Source: Streptomyces noursei (GTDB lineage Bacteria; Actinomycetota; Actinomycetes; Streptomycetales; Streptomycetaceae). Taken from it: a DNA stretch of 64,000 nt. Below, in pieces: positions 9,353 through 16,863 of this stretch. The notes under the pieces were generated by a model. The model was given only the letters and a program-made list of their open reading frames with translations, made no database searches and was not told the origin of the DNA. Each line of letters opens with the position of its first letter. Position 1 is the stretch's first letter. Location of the stretch: assembly GCF_001646665.1 (NCBI RefSeq), contig NZ_LWBU01000017.1:62001-126000 (forward strand). Direction: 5' to 3'. The position numbers were made by a program, and so were the translations under genes.

Positions 9353-10276
9353 CTAGCTGTGGCCCAGGTCCTCGGAGGCCGCGTCCGGCGAGACCGGCGG
9401 CACCGAGCCGCTGTCGCGGGCCGGGCGCAGCGGGAACGCGTCGGCGCCCATCGAGTCCAGGACCGGCGGCGCGGGGCGCGGCGGCTTGGGCATGACGGCC
9501 GCCTCGGAGTGGCCGCCGCAGCCGTACGTGAGGGACACGACACGCCCGTCGGCCGGCGAGAACTCGTTGGCACAGACACCGAACGCCTGCTTCAGCGACC
9601 CGCCCAGCGGCATCAGGAACCCGCACGACACGCACGGTGCCGGCGCGGCCTGCGCCATCGGGGTCTTCGCGCCGAAGTTCTCCTCCCACCGGTCGGCCGC
9701 CACGTGCAGCCCGTACCGGGAGAGGACGCGGGCCCGGCGCAGGCCCAGCTCCTCCGCGACGGCCGCGATGGAGCCCCGCGACGGGGTGCGGGCGACGAGG
9801 TCGGCGTCCTCGGCGTCGACGAGCTCGGCCATCTCCTCCGACACGGGGGAGTTCGGCGGCGGCACGTCCTCGCCGGTGTAGCCGGGTTCCAGCCGCAGGT
9901 CGTCCTGCTCGGTCGGCAGCAGGTCGCCGGGGCCGAGGTCTCCGGGGCGCAGCCGCTCGCTCCACGGCACCCACTCGGGCGCCAGGAGGGAGTCGGGTCC
10001 GGGCAGGAGGACCGTCTCGTCGAGCGTGACGACCTTCGCGCGGGACGCGCGGGCGACCGTCACGGCCCAGCGCCACCCCCGGTAGCCGGGTTCCCGACAC
10101 TCGAAGAAGTGCGTGACGACCCGGTCACCCTCGGCCACGACGCCGGTGTGCTCGCCCACCACCCCGGGCGCCGCCACCTCCGCGGCCGCCTCCCGGGCGA
10201 GGTCCACCGCCTCGGCGCACAGGCGGTCGGGGGCGGGGGTACGCGCAGTACGGCTTCGCGTCGTCGCAGCACTCAC
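9353..10276 (-). CDS. DUF3027 domain protein
   Basis: The 307-residue protein matches the actinobacterial DUF3027 family, with a conserved core of YRGWRWAVTVARA, LLPTEQDD and LSRYGLHVAADRW. Near residue 230 there is a likely zinc-binding CVSCGFLMPLGGSLKQAFGVC segment, followed by SLTYGCGGHSE. The C-terminal ~50 residues are Pro-rich and probably disordered. The start is GTG 10276. No function is established for the family; the Cys pairs suggest metal binding and the YGLHVAADRW region may contact nucleic acid, both inference. It is divergent from the MFS gene. Confidence 0.8.
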   Translation of the reverse strand: MSAATTRSRTARTPAPDRLCAEAVDLAREAAAEVAAPGVVGEHTGVVAEGDRVVTHFFECREPGYRGWRWAVTVARASRAKVVTLDETVLLPGPDSLLAPEWVPWSERLRPGDLGPGDLLPTEQDDLRLEPGYTGEDVPPPNSPVSEEMAELVDAEDADLVARTPSRGSIAAVAEELGLRRARVLSRYGLHVAADRWEENFGAKTPMAQAAPAPCVSCGFLMPLGGSLKQAFGVCANEFSPADGRVVSLTYGCGGHSEAAVMPKPPRPAPPVLDSMGADAFPLRPARDSGSVPPVSPDAASEDLGHS

Positions 10277-10562
10277 AGGTCTCGCTCATCTCCTACGCCG
10301 TCTCACAGATGCGCCGGCCGATTCGCGAAGTACGGGCGGCGGGCGGAGCGGACCAACGGGCCGCATCGACGTCCGCGCCCGACGTGTCTCGGGCACACCT
10401 CACGTCATCCATTCTGCGGGATGCCGAAGAGGCGCGCGGCCGAGAACTTCCGCCGGTGGCGCGCTACGCACGCTACCCCCTCCGCAGCCCGCCGCCCACC
10501 TGCCCGCCCCAAGTAGCCCTCATCACGGTTCGCCGAAGCGGCTGCTGGGGCACTATGACGGG

Positions 10563-11909
10563 GTGGCAGCCGTGAGGTCGTCCGACGATGCCGGGCCGCT
10601 CCAGAGGGCGGGCCGGCGGGTGGGTCGTGCCCTCCACCTGCCGTTCACCGGTACGGCGCGCGGTATCCGAAAAGCGACGCACGCCCATGGCGCCGGGGAA
10701 TCGGGCCTCGGCAAGCTGATCGAACTGCACGCGGTGAACGGCGCCGGTGACGTCATGATCACCGTGGCGCTGGCGTCCACGGTGTTCTTCTCCGTGCCGA
10801 CCGACGAGGCCCGCGGCCGGGTCGCGCTGTACCTGGCCATCACGATGGCGCCGTTCACGCTCCTCGCCCCGGTCATCGGCCCGCTGCTGGACCGGCTCCC
10901 GCACGGCCGGCGCGCGGCGATGGCGGGCGCGATGGCCACCCGGGTGGTGCTGGCGATCGCCCTGTCCGGGGCGGTCGCCACCGGCGGCCTGGAGCTGTAC
11001 CCGGCGGCGCTCGGCGTGCTGGTGGCGTCGAAGGCGTACGGGGTGGTGCGCAGCGCCGTCGTACCGAGACTCCTGCCGCACGGCTTCTCGCTGGTGAAGG
11101 CGAACTCCCGGGTGACCCTCGCCGGGCTGCTGGCGACGGGCGTCGCCGCGCCGGTCGGGGTGGGGTTGCAGCAGATCGGGCCGCCGTGGCCGCTGTACGG
11201 GGCGTGCGTGCTGTTCACCGGGGGGACGCTGCTGGCCCTGTCGATGCCCCACAAGGTGGATTCGGCGAAGGGTGAGCGCAAGGCGCACATGCTGACCCAC
11301 GGCGAGCGGAAGCCGAGCCTGCGGACGGTCGGCCCGTCCGTCCTGCACGGTCTCCAGGCCAACGCGGCGCACCGGGTGCTGTCCGGCTTCCTGATCTTCT
11401 TCCTGGCGTTCCTGCTGCGCGAGCATCCGCTGCCCGGGCAGAGCGCGGCGGTGTCGCTGGGCATCGTCGGTGTGGCGGCGGGGGTGGGCAACGCGTGCGG
11501 CACGGCGCTCGGCGCGCTGCTGAGGTCCCGGGCGCCGGAGCTGATCGTGGCCGCGATGGTGACGCTGGCGATGACGGCGGCGATCGTGGCGGCGGTGTTC
11601 TTCGGCGGGCTCGCGGTCGCCGTGCTGGGTGCGGTGGCGGGCCTGTCGCAGGCCCTGTCGAAGCTGTCGCTGGACGCGATGATCCAGCGGGACGTGCCGG
11701 AGGTGGTGCGGACGTCGGCGTTCGCCCGGTCCGAGACGCTGCTGCAGATGGCGTGGGTGGTCGGTGGCGCGATCGGGATCGCCCTGCCGCTGAACGGGAC
11801 GCTCGGGATGTCGGTCGCGGCGGGGATCCTGGCGCTGGGTGTGGCGGTGACCGTCCGGGGCCTGCTGAGCGCCGCGCGGCGCGGCACGCCGCACCCCCGC
11901 GTGGCGTGA
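10563..11909 (+). CDS. MFS transporter
   Basis: The 448-residue protein has about 12 predicted helices after a ~60-residue polar N-terminus. Helical pairs are visible at APFTLLAPVIGPLLDRLPHGRRAA (the loop after helix 2, with the basic motif typical of MFS proteins) and in the C-terminal half from about residue 260. Substrate is not evident. The start is GTG 10563; a second in-frame GTG at 10572 is also possible. It is followed at 27 bp by the DUF2771 lipoprotein gene and then mqnB, so it may head that operon. Confidence 0.8.
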   Translation: MAAVRSSDDAGPLQRAGRRVGRALHLPFTGTARGIRKATHAHGAGESGLGKLIELHAVNGAGDVMITVALASTVFFSVPTDEARGRVALYLAITMAPFTLLAPVIGPLLDRLPHGRRAAMAGAMATRVVLAIALSGAVATGGLELYPAALGVLVASKAYGVVRSAVVPRLLPHGFSLVKANSRVTLAGLLATGVAAPVGVGLQQIGPPWPLYGACVLFTGGTLLALSMPHKVDSAKGERKAHMLTHGERKPSLRTVGPSVLHGLQANAAHRVLSGFLIFFLAFLLREHPLPGQSAAVSLGIVGVAAGVGNACGTALGALLRSRAPELIVAAMVTLAMTAAIVAAVFFGGLAVAVLGAVAGLSQALSKLSLDAMIQRDVPEVVRTSAFARSETLLQMAWVVGGAIGIALPLNGTLGMSVAAGILALGVAVTVRGLLSAARRGTPHPRVA

Positions 11910-11936
11910 CCGTGGGCGACGTATAGCCTTCGGGCC

Positions 11937-12416
11937 ATGACCGTTGCGTTCTTTTCCGGTAGGGCCCGCCGGGCCGGCGTCGCTCTGGGTGCCGTCTCCG
12001 CCGGACTCCTCGTACTCTCCGCCTGCGACAAGCCGACGCCGCTCGCGACCGTGACGGTCGGGTCCGACTCGGTCAACGCCGAGGCGACCTGCTACAACGA
12101 CGGCAAGGCCATCAAGGAGTCGCAGATCCAGTCCTGCCTGAACAAGAAGGCGGAGAAGACCATCACCGTCTCGGCGGACGACCGGATCCGCTTCGGCGTC
12201 GACCCGGAGGTCGCCGAGAACGGCTGGACGCTGTTCATCGGCGGCCAGCAGGCCGAGCAGGAGCCGTACAAGAAGACGTACCGGTCGATCCCGGCCAGCG
12301 CGTTCCTCTCCAGCCAGACCGGTGAGACCTCGAACACGGCGCAGATCAGCATCGTGGAGACCAGCGGGAAGAAGCTGACCGGCATCTGGCACTTCCAGCT
12401 GAAGAAGGAATCCTGA
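11937..12416 (+). CDS. DUF2771 lipoprotein
   Basis: The 159-residue precursor has a basic RARR N-region, a hydrophobic core and a lipobox LLVLSAC with the lipidated Cys at residue 30. The mature part is beta-rich with two further cysteines (TCYNDGK and SCLNKK) that could form a disulfide. This matches the actinobacterial DUF2771 family of unknown role. The protein should be anchored on the outer face of the membrane. The gene ends with TGA at 12414-12416, almost touching the mqnB start. Confidence 0.85.
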   Translation: MTVAFFSGRARRAGVALGAVSAGLLVLSACDKPTPLATVTVGSDSVNAEATCYNDGKAIKESQIQSCLNKKAEKTITVSADDRIRFGVDPEVAENGWTLFIGGQQAEQEPYKKTYRSIPASAFLSSQTGETSNTAQISIVETSGKKLTGIWHFQLKKES

Positions 12417-12418
12417 CC

Positions 12419-13252
12419 CTGCGCGTCCTGGTCGTCACGGCGGTGGCGGCGGAGTCGGACTCCGTCGCCGCCGGTCTCGGCGGCTGTGCGGCGTCCGCCC
12501 CGCGCGTCCTGCCGTCGGGCCACACCCTGACGCGTCTGCACCACCCGTCCCCCGCCGTCCCGGCGGACCGGGACGGGGACCGGGACCGGGACTCCGGTCC
12601 CTCCGGCTCCCCCGGCGCGCCCTGCGTGGCGGGGCGGCCCGTCCCTGAGGGTGCCGTGGGGGTGGCCGTGGACGTCGTCGCGGGGGGCGTCGGGCCCGCC
12701 GCCGCGGCCGTCGCGACGGCCGTCGCGCTCGCCACCGCCCCGTCCGCGTACGACCTGGTCGTCTCGGCCGGCATCGCCGGCGGCTTCGCCCCGCACGCGC
12801 CCCTCGGCTCGGTCGTCGTCTCCGACGCGATCGTCGCCGCCGATCTGGGGGCCGACACGCCCGGCGGGTACGTCGCCGTCGAAGAGCTCGGCTTCGGCCG
12901 GTCCGTCCACCTCCCGCCGCCCGCGCTGACCGCCCGGATCTCCGGAGCGCTGCACGCGGGCGGGGTGCGGCACGTCGTCGCGCCCGTCCTGACCCTGTCC
13001 ACGGTCACCGGCAGCGCCGCCCGCACCGCCGAGCTGACCGCCCGTCACCCGCGCGCCGCCGCGGAGGCGATGGAGGGCTTCGGCGTGGCCGAGGCCGCCG
13101 CCGCCCACGGTGTGCCCGTCGTCGAGATCCGTACCGTCTCCAACACCGTCGGCCCGCGCGACCGCGCCGCCTGGCGGATCGGTGAGGCGCTGGCCTCCCT
13201 GCGGGAGACGTTCCGGCTGCTCGGCTCCACCGTCTTCCTGGAGGACCTGTGA
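12419..13252 (+). CDS. mqnB: Futalosine hydrolase (menaquinone biosynthesis)
   Basis: This nucleosidase-fold protein belongs to the futalosine route to menaquinone, where it releases hypoxanthine from futalosine to give dehypoxanthinyl futalosine. Family motifs are SAGIAGGF, VVVSDAIVAADLG and an EAMEGFGVAEAAAAHGVPV region holding the active-site Glu/Met. The first beta-strand (RVLVVTAVAAE) is encoded upstream of the first GTG (12443). I therefore place the start at CTG 12419, two bases after the previous stop, with AAGGA about ten bases upstream. An Asp/Arg-rich insert near residues 42-60 is unusual. The stop overlaps the mqnD start by four bases (GTGA). Confidence 0.85.
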   Translation: MRVLVVTAVAAESDSVAAGLGGCAASAPRVLPSGHTLTRLHHPSPAVPADRDGDRDRDSGPSGSPGAPCVAGRPVPEGAVGVAVDVVAGGVGPAAAAVATAVALATAPSAYDLVVSAGIAGGFAPHAPLGSVVVSDAIVAADLGADTPGGYVAVEELGFGRSVHLPPPALTARISGALHAGGVRHVVAPVLTLSTVTGSAARTAELTARHPRAAAEAMEGFGVAEAAAAHGVPVVEIRTVSNTVGPRDRAAWRIGEALASLRETFRLLGSTVFLEDL

Positions 13253-14121
13253 GGATCGCGTACTCCCCGTGCCCGAACGACACGTTCGTCTTCCACGCCT
13301 GGGCGCACGGCCTGGTGCCGGGCGCGCCCGCGCTCGACGTGACGTTCGCCGACATCGACGTCACCAACGGGATGGCGGAGCGGGGCGAGCTGGACGTGCT
13401 GAAGGTGTCGTACGCCGTGCTGCCCCATGTGCTGGACGAGTACGCCCTGCTGCCGTGCGGCGGCGCGCTCGGCCATGGCGTCGGGCCGCTGGTGCTCACC
13501 CGGGAGCCGGGCCATGGGGGTACCTCCCTGCTCGAGCGAAGCCGAGAGCTCGGGGGACTGACGGGCCGGACGGTCGCGGTGCCGGGCGAACGGTCCACGG
13601 CCTACCTGCTGTTCCGCCTGTGGGCGGCGGACGCCGTCCCCGGCGGGGTGGGCGAGGTCGTCGTGATGCCGTTCCACGAGATCATGCCCGCCGTGCGGGA
13701 CGGCAGGGTCGACGCGGGCCTCGTCATCCACGAGGCCCGGTTCACCTACCAGCGGTACGGTCTGCACCGCCTCGCCGACATGGGCGAGCACTGGGAGTCC
13801 ACGACGGGGCTGCCGATCCCGCTGGGCGCGATCATCGCGAAGCGGTCGCTGGGCGAAGACACCCTGGCGCTGCTGGCCGCGTCGGCGCGCGCGTCGGTCC
13901 GCATGGCCTGGGACGATCCGGAGGCATCGCGGCCGTACGTACGGGCGCACGCCCAGGAGATGGACCGGGCCGTGGCCGACCAGCACATCGGCCTGTACGT
14001 CAACGAGTTCACGGCCGACCTTGGCGAGGCCGGGTACGCGGCGGTGCGCGGGCTGCTGACCCGCGCGGCGGCGGAGGGCCTGGTGCCGGCCCTGAAGCCG
14101 GACGCGCTGTCGTTCCCCTGA
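13249..14121 (+). CDS. mqnD: 1,4-dihydroxy-6-naphthoate synthase (menaquinone biosynthesis)
   Basis: The 290-residue protein is a periplasmic-binding-protein-like enzyme of the futalosine pathway that converts cyclic dehypoxanthinyl futalosine to 1,4-dihydroxy-6-naphthoate. The N-terminal YSPCPNDTFVFHAW (residues 5-18) is the family hallmark. KVSYAVLP and IHEARFTYQRYG are also conserved-looking. GTG 13249 overlaps the mqnB stop, so the two are translationally coupled. Residues 89-103 (HGGTSLLERSRELGG) are encoded by a palindromic repeat that also occurs twice outside genes in this window. This looks like an in-frame insertion between LTREPG and LTGRTVAVPG. Confidence 0.92.
   Translation: MRIAYSPCPNDTFVFHAWAHGLVPGAPALDVTFADIDVTNGMAERGELDVLKVSYAVLPHVLDEYALLPCGGALGHGVGPLVLTREPGHGGTSLLERSRELGGLTGRTVAVPGERSTAYLLFRLWAADAVPGGVGEVVVMPFHEIMPAVRDGRVDAGLVIHEARFTYQRYGLHRLADMGEHWESTTGLPIPLGAIIAKRSLGEDTLALLAASARASVRMAWDDPEASRPYVRAHAQEMDRAVADQHIGLYVNEFTADLGEAGYAAVRGLLTRAAAEGLVPALKPDALSFP
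13513..13557 (+). repeat. REP-like palindromic element inserted in frame in mqnD (copy A)
   Basis: The sequence runs GGGGGTACCTCCCTGCTCGA, then GCGAAGCCGAGAGCTCGGGGG. Thirty bases from CTGCTCGAGC onward are identical to the reverse complement of the intergenic copy at 14689-14729, and most are shared with 50010-50051. In mqnD it is read without stop codons as HGGTSLLERSRELGG. Arms CCCTGCTCGAG and CGAGAGCTCGGGGG give dyad symmetry. Confidence 0.85.
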
Positions 14122-14165
14122 CCGGCCCCGGTCACGGGATCGGGAGCGGGAGCGGGGACGTGCGC

Positions 14166-14200
14166 GACGGCCGAGGGGCGGGTGCCGCCCCTCGGCCGTC
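14166..14200. terminator. Bidirectional rho-independent-type hairpin between mqnD and csp
   Basis: A perfect 16-bp stem, GACGGCCGAGGGGCGG (14166-14181) with its complement (14185-14200), closes a 3-nt GTG loop. It lies between the converging mqnD and cold-shock genes and so can serve both. There is no U-tract, as is usual for Streptomyces terminators. Confidence 0.8.
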
Positions 14201-14224
14201 GACGTGTGCGCGCCCGCGTACGGG

Positions 14225-14608
14225 TCAGACGTCCAGCTGGTCCGCCACCGCCCGCAGCAGGCCGGCGATCTTCTTGCCGTGGACCTTGTCGGGGTAGCGG
14301 CCCCGCTCCAGCATGGGGGTGATGTTCTCCAGCAGCGTCGTCAGGTCCTGCACGATCGACGCCAGCTCGTCCGGCTTGCGCCGCTGCGCCGCCGCGACCG
14401 ACGGGGTCGGGTCGAGGACCGTCACCGAGAGCGCCTGGTCGCCGCGCTGGCCCGCGACCACGCCGAACTCGACGCGCTGGCCGGGCTTGAGGGCGTCGAC
14501 CCCGGCAGGGAGCACCGACGAGTGCACGAAGACGTCGCCGCCGTCGTCACGGGAGAGAAAGCCGAAGCCCTTCTCGCTGTTGAACCACTTGACCTTGCCG
14601 GTAGGCAC
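14225..14608 (-). CDS. Cold-shock domain protein with C-terminal extension
   Basis: The 127-residue protein begins with a full cold-shock domain (residues 1-66) carrying the RNP1-like GKVKWFNSEKGFGFL and RNP2-like DVFVHSSVL motifs that bind single-stranded RNA or DNA. Unlike the 67-residue classical protein encoded at 44728-44934, it has a ~60-residue helical extension (VQDLTTLLENITPMLERGRY) that may mediate oligomer or partner contacts. It converges on mqnD. A REP-like element lies in its upstream region. Confidence 0.9.
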   Translation of the reverse strand: MPTGKVKWFNSEKGFGFLSRDDGGDVFVHSSVLPAGVDALKPGQRVEFGVVAGQRGDQALSVTVLDPTPSVAAAQRRKPDELASIVQDLTTLLENITPMLERGRYPDKVHGKKIAGLLRAVADQLDV

Positions 14609-14688
14609 GTCTGTCCTCGTCCTCGTACTCGATGAGAAAAACTGGCTGTGGATAGCTGTGGATGGCCCTGCGGCGGGCCGCTCGGCCC

Positions 14689-14729
14689 TCCCCCGAGCTC
14701 TCGGCTTCGCTCGAGCAGGGGGACCCCCA
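14689..14729 (-). repeat. REP-like palindromic element (copy B, intergenic)
   Basis: The reverse complement reads GGGGGTCCCCCTGCTCGAGC, then GAAGCCGAGAGCTCGGGGGA. It matches the mqnD copy over 30 contiguous bases, in the opposite orientation. It lies between the divergent cold-shock gene (start 14608) and the small membrane protein gene (start 14811), upstream of both. Confidence 0.85.
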
Positions 14730-14810
14730 ACGCCCCAAGGCTAATGGTCCGGGGGCTGGTGACAAGACGTCGCCGGTCCGTTCCCCCGGCCAGGGAACTA
14801 CCCTGGCCGG

Positions 14811-15059
14811 ATGCATAGTGAAACCCCCGCGGGCGCCGCCGCGCCCGGTGACGGTCTCGTCCGTGCCGGCGGGATCGTCTTCATCGTCGGTGCCGTGGCC
14901 ACTCTCGTCACGGTGGCCCCGCTGTTCCTGGGCACCGATCCGTTCCCGCCGATCGCGTACGCCGTGTGCATGCTGATGGGCGTCGGCTTCCTGATCGCCG
15001 GCGCCGGCGTGCTGCGTTCGATCGCCGCCCAGCGCCGTCAGGCGAAGTCGGCCCTGTAG
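14811..15059 (+). CDS. Small two-helix membrane protein
   Basis: The 82-residue protein has a short polar N-terminus, two hydrophobic helices (about residues 18-40 and 46-66) and a basic tail (RSIAAQRRQAKSAL), predicting both ends in the cytoplasm. ATG 14811 is taken as the start. Its 3' end overlaps the converging HAD hydrolase gene by 22 bp. I recognise no named family. The two-helix form resembles many Streptomyces housekeeping membrane proteins of unknown role. Confidence 0.7.
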   Translation: MHSETPAGAAAPGDGLVRAGGIVFIVGAVATLVTVAPLFLGTDPFPPIAYAVCMLMGVGFLIAGAGVLRSIAAQRRQAKSAL

Positions 15060-15667
15060 GCGTCCCACCAGGCGGAAAAGGCCGTGAGGTCGGCCAGGAC
15101 GACGTCCGCGCCGGCCGCCCGCAGCTCGTCCGCGCCGCACGGTCCGGTGGGTACGCAGACGGCGAGGGCGCCGGCCGCGCGGGCGCCGCGCACATCACCG
15201 ACGTGGTCGCCGACGTACACCCGCGCACCGTGCTCGCGCAGCGCCTCCGCCTTGGCCTCCGCCCACAGCCAGCCGATCACGGCGTCCGGCTCGATGCCCA
15301 GGTGGGCGAGGTGCAGCTTGGCGTTCGGCTCATGCTTGGCGGTGACGACGACGGCCCGGCCGCCGGCCGCGCGAACGGCTTGAATCGCCTCCCGCGCGCC
15401 GGGCATCGCGGGCGTCGGCCCGATGGCGTACTCGGGGTAGATCTCCCGGTAGCGGTCGGCCGCCCCCCGGATCCGGTCCGCCGGGAACCAGTGGGCGAGC
15501 TCCTGCTCCAGGGGCGGTCCGAGCCGGGTGACGGCCAGGTCGGCGTTGATCCGGACACCCGTCTCGGCGGACAGCGCCCGGTAGGCGGCGCGGATGCCGG
15601 GGCGGGAGTCGATCAGCGTCATGTCGAGGTCGAAGCCGACCGTCAGCGGGAGTGCCATGGGGGCCAT
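15038..15667 (-). CDS. HAD-superfamily hydrolase (phosphoglycolate-phosphatase type)
   Basis: The 209-residue protein carries the HAD motifs in order. Motif I is FDLDMTLIDS, in which the nucleophile Asp is followed by Leu-Asp. A helical cap comes next. Motif II/III is VVVTAKHE with the downstream Lys, and motif IV is VGDHVGDV. ALAVCVPTGPCG follows. It is a predicted cytoplasmic phosphatase; the substrate is unknown. ATG 15667 is preferred over ATG 15658 because AGG lies at suitable distance upstream. The gene converges on and overlaps the two-helix membrane protein gene. Confidence 0.85.
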   Translation of the reverse strand: MAPMALPLTVGFDLDMTLIDSRPGIRAAYRALSAETGVRINADLAVTRLGPPLEQELAHWFPADRIRGAADRYREIYPEYAIGPTPAMPGAREAIQAVRAAGGRAVVVTAKHEPNAKLHLAHLGIEPDAVIGWLWAEAKAEALREHGARVYVGDHVGDVRGARAAGALAVCVPTGPCGADELRAAGADVVLADLTAFSAWWDAYRADFA

Positions 15668-15735
15668 TGTGCCTGTCGGGCCGGGCCGCGCCCGGGCGTT
15701 CCGGGCGATCCGCCCCGGGCCCCCGTGCGGGGCGG

Positions 15736-16827
15736 TCAGGCGCGGCGGGCGCGCCACAGGAGGTAGAGGGCCGAGGCGAGGGCCGCCCCGCGCAGCGTCC
15801 AGGGCCAGGCGGCGCCCAGCGCGTCGCCCATGGCGTCGCCGCCCGGGGCGATCGGGTCGCCCCAGCGGCCGTCGAGGCGGCCCCACAGCCACACCGCGAC
15901 ACCGGCGGCGACCGCGCCGGGCAGGCCGAACACCGCCAGCTTCGCCTCCGTGCGGCTGAGGCGGCCCGAGGCGTACGCCAGGAGCCAGCCGCCGAGCAGC
16001 GCCAGCCACGAGCCGAGGACGACCCCGGCGACCAGCAGCGCCGCCGCGGCCACCAGCAGCGGGTGGCCGAGCCGCAGCGGTGGGCGGAGCCACGCCAGGC
16101 GGGCCCGCGCGGGTGCCGGGGCGCCGGCCGCCCCGGGCGGTGACGGGGGCCCGGCGTCGGGGCCGGCCTCCCCCTCCTCCTCGGGCTCGGGGTCCCGCGG
16201 CGGGGGCTTCAGCATGTCGGGGATCTCGACCCCGCCCCGGAAGCCCGGCGGCACGCCGTCCACGCCCCCGAACGCGCCCTCCTCGACACGCCACCAGTCC
16301 GGCTGCTCCACGGACGCGCCGACCTCGTCCATCCCGGCCAGGTGCGGGCTCCACGCCTCGGACGCGGGCGTCCCGCGCGGCGGCGGCACGTCCCCGGCGT
16401 CCGGCGCGCCCGCCCCGTCCGGGGAAGCCTCCGCGCGGCGGCGGAACCGGGTGCGCGGCGTGCGCTGTTCGGGCACGGCGGGCCGTTTCCGGCCACCCGG
16501 TGCCGGGCCGCCGGGCGCCGACCGCCCGGCCGACCCGCCCGGTGCGGTCGGGGCGGTCGGGGCGGTCGGGGCGGTCGGGGCGGTCGGCGCACCGGACGCA
16601 CCGGACGCCGCCGCGGTGACGACCTCGTCCGGTGTGCCGAGGGCCGTCAGGATGCCCCGCACCGCGCCCGGACTGTCGTCCTTCGCGCGCCTGCTGTCGA
16701 TCTCGCTGCGCAGCGACGCCACGAGCCGCATCCGCGCCTGCGAGGACAGCTGACGCTGCTGGGCCAGGTCACCCACCCGGCTCAGGTAGTCGAACACCAG
16801 CTGGTCGCTCTCGATCCCCACCGTCAC
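15736..16827 (-). CDS. HAAS-domain-like multipass membrane protein with Ala-Pro-Thr repeat linker
   Basis: The 363-residue protein begins with a helical domain (about residues 1-70: DYLSRVGDLAQQRQLSSQ and LRSEIDSRRA) resembling the HAAS/DUF1700 signalling domain of Gram-positive membrane proteins. A long low-complexity linker follows, with six Ala-Pro-Thr repeats and Pro/Glu-rich stretches. Four hydrophobic helices lie between about residues 255 and 360. Function is unknown. It is divergent from the helicase/WYL gene across a near-perfect 28-bp palindrome. GTG 16827 is taken as the start; GTG 16821 is possible. Confidence 0.7.
   Translation of the reverse strand: MTVGIESDQLVFDYLSRVGDLAQQRQLSSQARMRLVASLRSEIDSRRAKDDSPGAVRGILTALGTPDEVVTAAASGASGAPTAPTAPTAPTAPTAPGGSAGRSAPGGPAPGGRKRPAVPEQRTPRTRFRRRAEASPDGAGAPDAGDVPPPRGTPASEAWSPHLAGMDEVGASVEQPDWWRVEEGAFGGVDGVPPGFRGGVEIPDMLKPPPRDPEPEEEGEAGPDAGPPSPPGAAGAPAPARARLAWLRPPLRLGHPLLVAAAALLVAGVVLGSWLALLGGWLLAYASGRLSRTEAKLAVFGLPGAVAAGVAVWLWGRLDGRWGDPIAPGGDAMGDALGAAWPWTLRGAALASALYLLWRARRA
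16543..16596. repeat. 9-bp tandem repeat encoding (Ala-Pro-Thr)n
   Basis: About six consecutive copies of the 9-mer GCGGTCGGG lie inside the HAAS-like gene and encode Ala-Pro-Thr units on the reverse strand. The perfect repetition points to slippage-prone expansion and contraction in frame. Confidence 0.85.
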
Positions 16828-16828
16828 G

Positions 16829-16856
16829 ACGTTAGCGCCTGCGCAGGGGCTAACGT
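16829..16856. promoter_or_regulatory. 28-bp palindrome in divergent promoter (candidate operator)
   Basis: ACGTTAGC (16829-16836) and GCTAACGT (16849-16856) are exact inverted repeats flanking a CCTGCGCAGG core that is itself palindromic, with one mismatched pair in the whole 28 bp. It lies two bases from the GTG of the reverse gene and eight bases from the ATG of the forward gene. A bound protein would control both. Confidence 0.7.
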
Positions 16857-16863
16857 GGTCCGG

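Noticed and set aside
5587..9495. 1,302-residue forward reading frame opposite the sacsin-type gene
   Set aside because: Arg/Gly/Gln-rich without domains; it runs through the intergenic repeat. It is a shadow of the reverse-strand gene.
10200..10292. Cys-rich frame MSETCECCDDAKPYCAYP overlapping the DUF3027 start
   Set aside because: It turns into Arg/Gly-rich antisense-like sequence and stops within about 60 codons, and the ribosome-binding site abuts the ATG. The DUF3027 frame is strongly supported.
13005..13986. Reverse-strand frames opposite mqnB/mqnD
   Set aside because: No family motifs; they lie against two clear menaquinone genes.
16342..16863. Long N-terminal extension of the helicase-associated/WYL protein
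   Set aside because: It would read through the palindrome and the reverse-strand start, and is antisense to the HAAS-like linker. ATG 16864 is a better start.
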